From the NCBI RefSeq assembly GCF_016862575.1, contig NZ_BONF01000012.1, positions 175,999 through 239,998 on the forward strand: a DNA stretch of 64,000 nt. The letters are read 5' to 3'. Origin of the DNA: Catellatospora bangladeshensis (GTDB taxonomy: Bacteria > Actinomycetota > Actinomycetes > Mycobacteriales > Micromonosporaceae). This document shows positions 62,150 to 64,000 of this stretch, piece after piece (position 1 is the first letter of the stretch; every line of letters begins with the position of its first letter). The notes under the pieces are model-generated. The model was not told the DNA's origin. It saw nothing but the letters and a program-made list of their open reading frames with translations, and ran no database searches. The translations under genes were made by a program, and so were the position numbers.

Positions 62150-63291
62150 GCCGAGTCGTTCCCCTTTCCCAGCGTGGCGCCCTTGCCGGCCATGAATGGC
62201 ACAGGGTCGATCGTTCCGGTCCGCGACCTGCGGTCGCCATTGAGGTGGACCTGGAAGTGTAGGTGCGGACCGGAGGAGTGGCCACTGTTGCCGACGAAGC
62301 CGATCTGCTGTCCGGCGCTGACCCTTTCTCCCACCCGCACCAGCGGTCGGCTCTGCATGTGGCAGTAGCGGGTGATGACCTGCCCTGCATGCAGGATGTC
62401 CACGTACCAACCGCATCCCGGCGTAGACAGCGAGCCATCGCGGTCGCATCCGCCGACGTCGCACTTGCTGACGATGACGACCCCTGCGGATGCGGCGCGA
62501 ATCGGTGTGTGCCTGGCCGCACCGAGGTCGACACCGTTGTGACCAGGACGAGACGCGGTGCGGTATCCGGAGACGACGCCTGCGCCGACCGGCGCGGTCC
62601 ACCCCGACGCGGCGATCTGGCCGAACTCGGCGCACTTCAGCTGATTGCCGACGACCACTGCACGTGCTGCGCCATCGGCCAGTTCGTTGACGATACGTGT
62701 GGCGAGCGGCTCGTGCTTGGCATAGGCGTTGGGATAGGCGCTGACCTGCACGCGCTGCGCGGCGACAGTCAGTGGAAGCGACTCCCACTGTTTGATCTTC
62801 ACCAGCTTCTTGTAGAACTTCGTCGACGAGTAGACCGGGTCCATGATCTGCTCGGGTGTGCCCCAACCTTGGCTGGGACGCTGTTGGAATAGCCCCAGCG
62901 AATCATGGTCGTTCCGTTCCCCGAGGTGACCGTGGTTCGTGAGGCTGCTCTCCTGCATCGCCGTGGCAACTGCAATCACCCAGCCACGGGGCGGCACCTT
63001 GAGTTCCTGACCGGTCTTGATGATGACCGCCGCATTGCGGATCTTGTCCTCGCTGTAAGGGCCGATGCGCGGGAACTCACCGGTGACGCTGATCGTCTTG
63101 GTGGTTCCGCAGCCCATGGCGTTCGCCAACGGCGAGGTGTTGGTGGCCAGATCTCCGAAGACCACGGCAACGATCGCCCCGCTGCAGCACAGCACACCGA
63201 GCACACCGGTTACCGCCACGATCAGACCGGGCCGCAGGATTTTGCGCCCCTTATCGCGAAGGGGTGCGGCGAGCGACGGAAGCGCGCTCAT
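62146..63291 (-). CDS. cell-wall hydrolase: transglycosylase-like plus M23 peptidase
   Basis: A 381-residue membrane-anchored enzyme: transmembrane helix (about 21-46), a lytic-transglycosylase-like domain with probable catalytic Glu114 (ATAMQESSL) and LGLFQQRPSQGWG, and a C-terminal M23 domain with zinc ligands in GHNGVDLG and PHLHFQVH. Two-domain hydrolases of this kind open peptidoglycan for conjugative type IV secretion in Gram-positive bacteria (TcpG/VirB1-like). It is coupled by ATGA overlaps to both neighbours. The ATG at 63291 is preferred to the upstream GTG-type start at 63324. Confidence 0.87.
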   Translation of the reverse strand: MSALPSLAAPLRDKGRKILRPGLIVAVTGVLGVLCCSGAIVAVVFGDLATNTSPLANAMGCGTTKTISVTGEFPRIGPYSEDKIRNAAVIIKTGQELKVPPRGWVIAVATAMQESSLTNHGHLGERNDHDSLGLFQQRPSQGWGTPEQIMDPVYSSTKFYKKLVKIKQWESLPLTVAAQRVQVSAYPNAYAKHEPLATRIVNELADGAARAVVVGNQLKCAEFGQIAASGWTAPVGAGVVSGYRTASRPGHNGVDLGAARHTPIRAASAGVVIVSKCDVGGCDRDGSLSTPGCGWYVDILHAGQVITRYCHMQSRPLVRVGERVSAGQQIGFVGNSGHSSGPHLHFQVHLNGDRRSRTGTIDPVPFMAGKGATLGKGNDSA

Positions 63292-63812
63292 ACGCGCTCC
63301 CAGTCGATGCCGTCGACCAGCCAACGGCCTCGCTCAGTCACCATGCGCAGCCGTAGCAGGCCCGCATCGATCGGAATTACCACTTCTACATATGTCGCGG
63401 CAAAAGCCTCCATGCGGGCTTCCCCGGTGACGCGGTCAGCAGGTACGCCGTCCGGGTCGACGCCCTCGAGTTCTCCGACCAGGGTGTCGGTGCTGTGCGG
63501 ACGCAGCGCGTCCAACCACGCGGTTGCGCTCCGGTCGTGCTTGATCCATTGCTGAGCGAACTTGTTCGCCACTGACATGGCCTGCGCGTCGTTGGTCGGC
63601 ACCACGGGGCTGGGCGACGGGTCATGCTCCACCACGCCGTCGTCACCGTGGGTGGGATCGACCTGGCTGGGCGCAGACTGCGGTTGCGCGCCGAATCCGA
63701 TGGGATCAGCCGGGCCGCCCAACAGTTTGCCGAATGCGACGATGATCGCGACCACCGCGGCCAACCCGAGCGCCACCACGGTGCGGGGCCGTAGAGGGAT
63801 TCGGGACAGCAT
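63288..63812 (-). CDS. TcpC/VirB8-like membrane protein
   Basis: A 174-residue bitopic protein: one transmembrane helix (about 10-32), a Pro/Ser/Asp-rich linker and an outer NTF2-like domain ending in VTERGRWLVDGIDWERV. That plan matches TcpC/VirB8-type channel components of Gram-positive conjugation systems. Its stop overlaps the start of the hydrolase gene, which supports a joint role. The family call is by architecture and context. Confidence 0.65.
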   Translation of the reverse strand: MLSRIPLRPRTVVALGLAAVVAIIVAFGKLLGGPADPIGFGAQPQSAPSQVDPTHGDDGVVEHDPSPSPVVPTNDAQAMSVANKFAQQWIKHDRSATAWLDALRPHSTDTLVGELEGVDPDGVPADRVTGEARMEAFAATYVEVVIPIDAGLLRLRMVTERGRWLVDGIDWERV

Positions 63813-63814
63813 GA

Positions 63815-64000
63815 CTAACTCCGCTCCGCCCAGGTTTCTGATCGGCTCGGTGCAGGTGATTCCGTGGTGCTTTCCGAACGGGCCTCAGCACGCGTCGAAG
63901 CCTGCTGGGGTACTGACGCGGGTCGGTAGACCGCGTAACTCGGCGAGCCCTCCGGCACGTCCGGCGAACGCCAGGCCTCGGAACGGACCGGCTCGCCGCC
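63815..64000 (-). CDS. C-terminal fragment of a gene continuing beyond the right edge
   Basis: An open frame enters from the right and ends at TAG 63815-63817, two bases before the TcpC-like start. The 61 residues are hydrophilic and low-complexity (SPSYAVYRPASVPQQ..., ending ETWAERS), like the disordered tails of channel or coupling proteins in this kind of operon. Identity needs the sequence beyond 64000. Confidence 0.6.
   Translation of the reverse strand, partial: GGEPVRSEAWRSPDVPEGSPSYAVYRPASVPQQASTRAEARSESTTESPAPSRSETWAERS

Overview
The window is very GC-rich, gene-dense chromosomal DNA of an actinobacterium. Gene content and order point to the Micromonosporaceae (Actinoplanes/Micromonospora/Catellatospora-like); this is an inference. 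Two blocks share their gene set and most of their order with Mycobacterium tuberculosis. One runs metallophosphoesterase, ponA2, whiB4/wblA, a Get3/ArsA pair, DUF4177, RidA, MBL-fold, crp, nth, TlpA, NUDIX, marP (Rv3683 to Rv3671c). The other is ppa, dacB, metalloprotease, tilS, hpt, ftsH, folE (Rv3628 to Rv3609c). Lineage-specific insertions interrupt both.

Layout. 1-5.1 kb: leuA (cut by the left edge) behind a leucine leader-peptide attenuator, a lipoprotein, and the lysC-asd operon. 5.1-8.7 kb: palindromic repeats, a GAF-GGDEF cyclase, an LPXTG surface protein and tRNA-Pro(CGG). 8.7-18.3 kb: the ponA2/wblA/Get3-like block. 18.3-22.9 kb: a large nucleotidyl cyclase-ATPase-TPR protein and a Ser/Thr kinase. 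23.0-26.3 kb: a two-gene acyl-CoA carboxylase-like operon with a reduced beta subunit. 26.6-27.7 kb: a chaplin-like secreted protein. 28.1-33.8 kb: crp, capA-like, nth, tlpA, NUDIX, marP. 33.8-40.7 kb: a partial type VII secretion locus (mycP, eccD, eccC). 40.8-45.5 kb: ppa, dacB, tilS and a zinc metalloprotease. 45.5-50.8 kb: a gamma-glutamyltransferase and a large secreted subtilase. 51.0-54.8 kb: hpt, ftsH, folE. 54.8-58.1 kb: an orphan FtsK-type ATPase with a membrane partner and small proteins. 58.2 kb to the right edge: a less codon-biased module combining T7SS-like genes (small helical proteins, second mycosin) with conjugation-like genes (transglycosylase/M23 hydrolase, TcpC/VirB8-like protein). 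It is probably an acquired or integrative element that continues beyond the window.

Themes. cAMP signalling is implied by the class III cyclase, by crp about 6 kb away, and by two candidate Crp/GlxR sites. Many genes seem to start leaderless, with a TANNNT -10 box 6-8 nt before the start codon. Several dispersed intergenic palindrome families are present, one of them in bipartite pairs. The least expected signal is a cluster of TTATCCACA (DnaA-box) nonamers inside the dacB reading frame, written with codons that are otherwise disfavoured here. No insertion sequence, rRNA or CRISPR array was seen.
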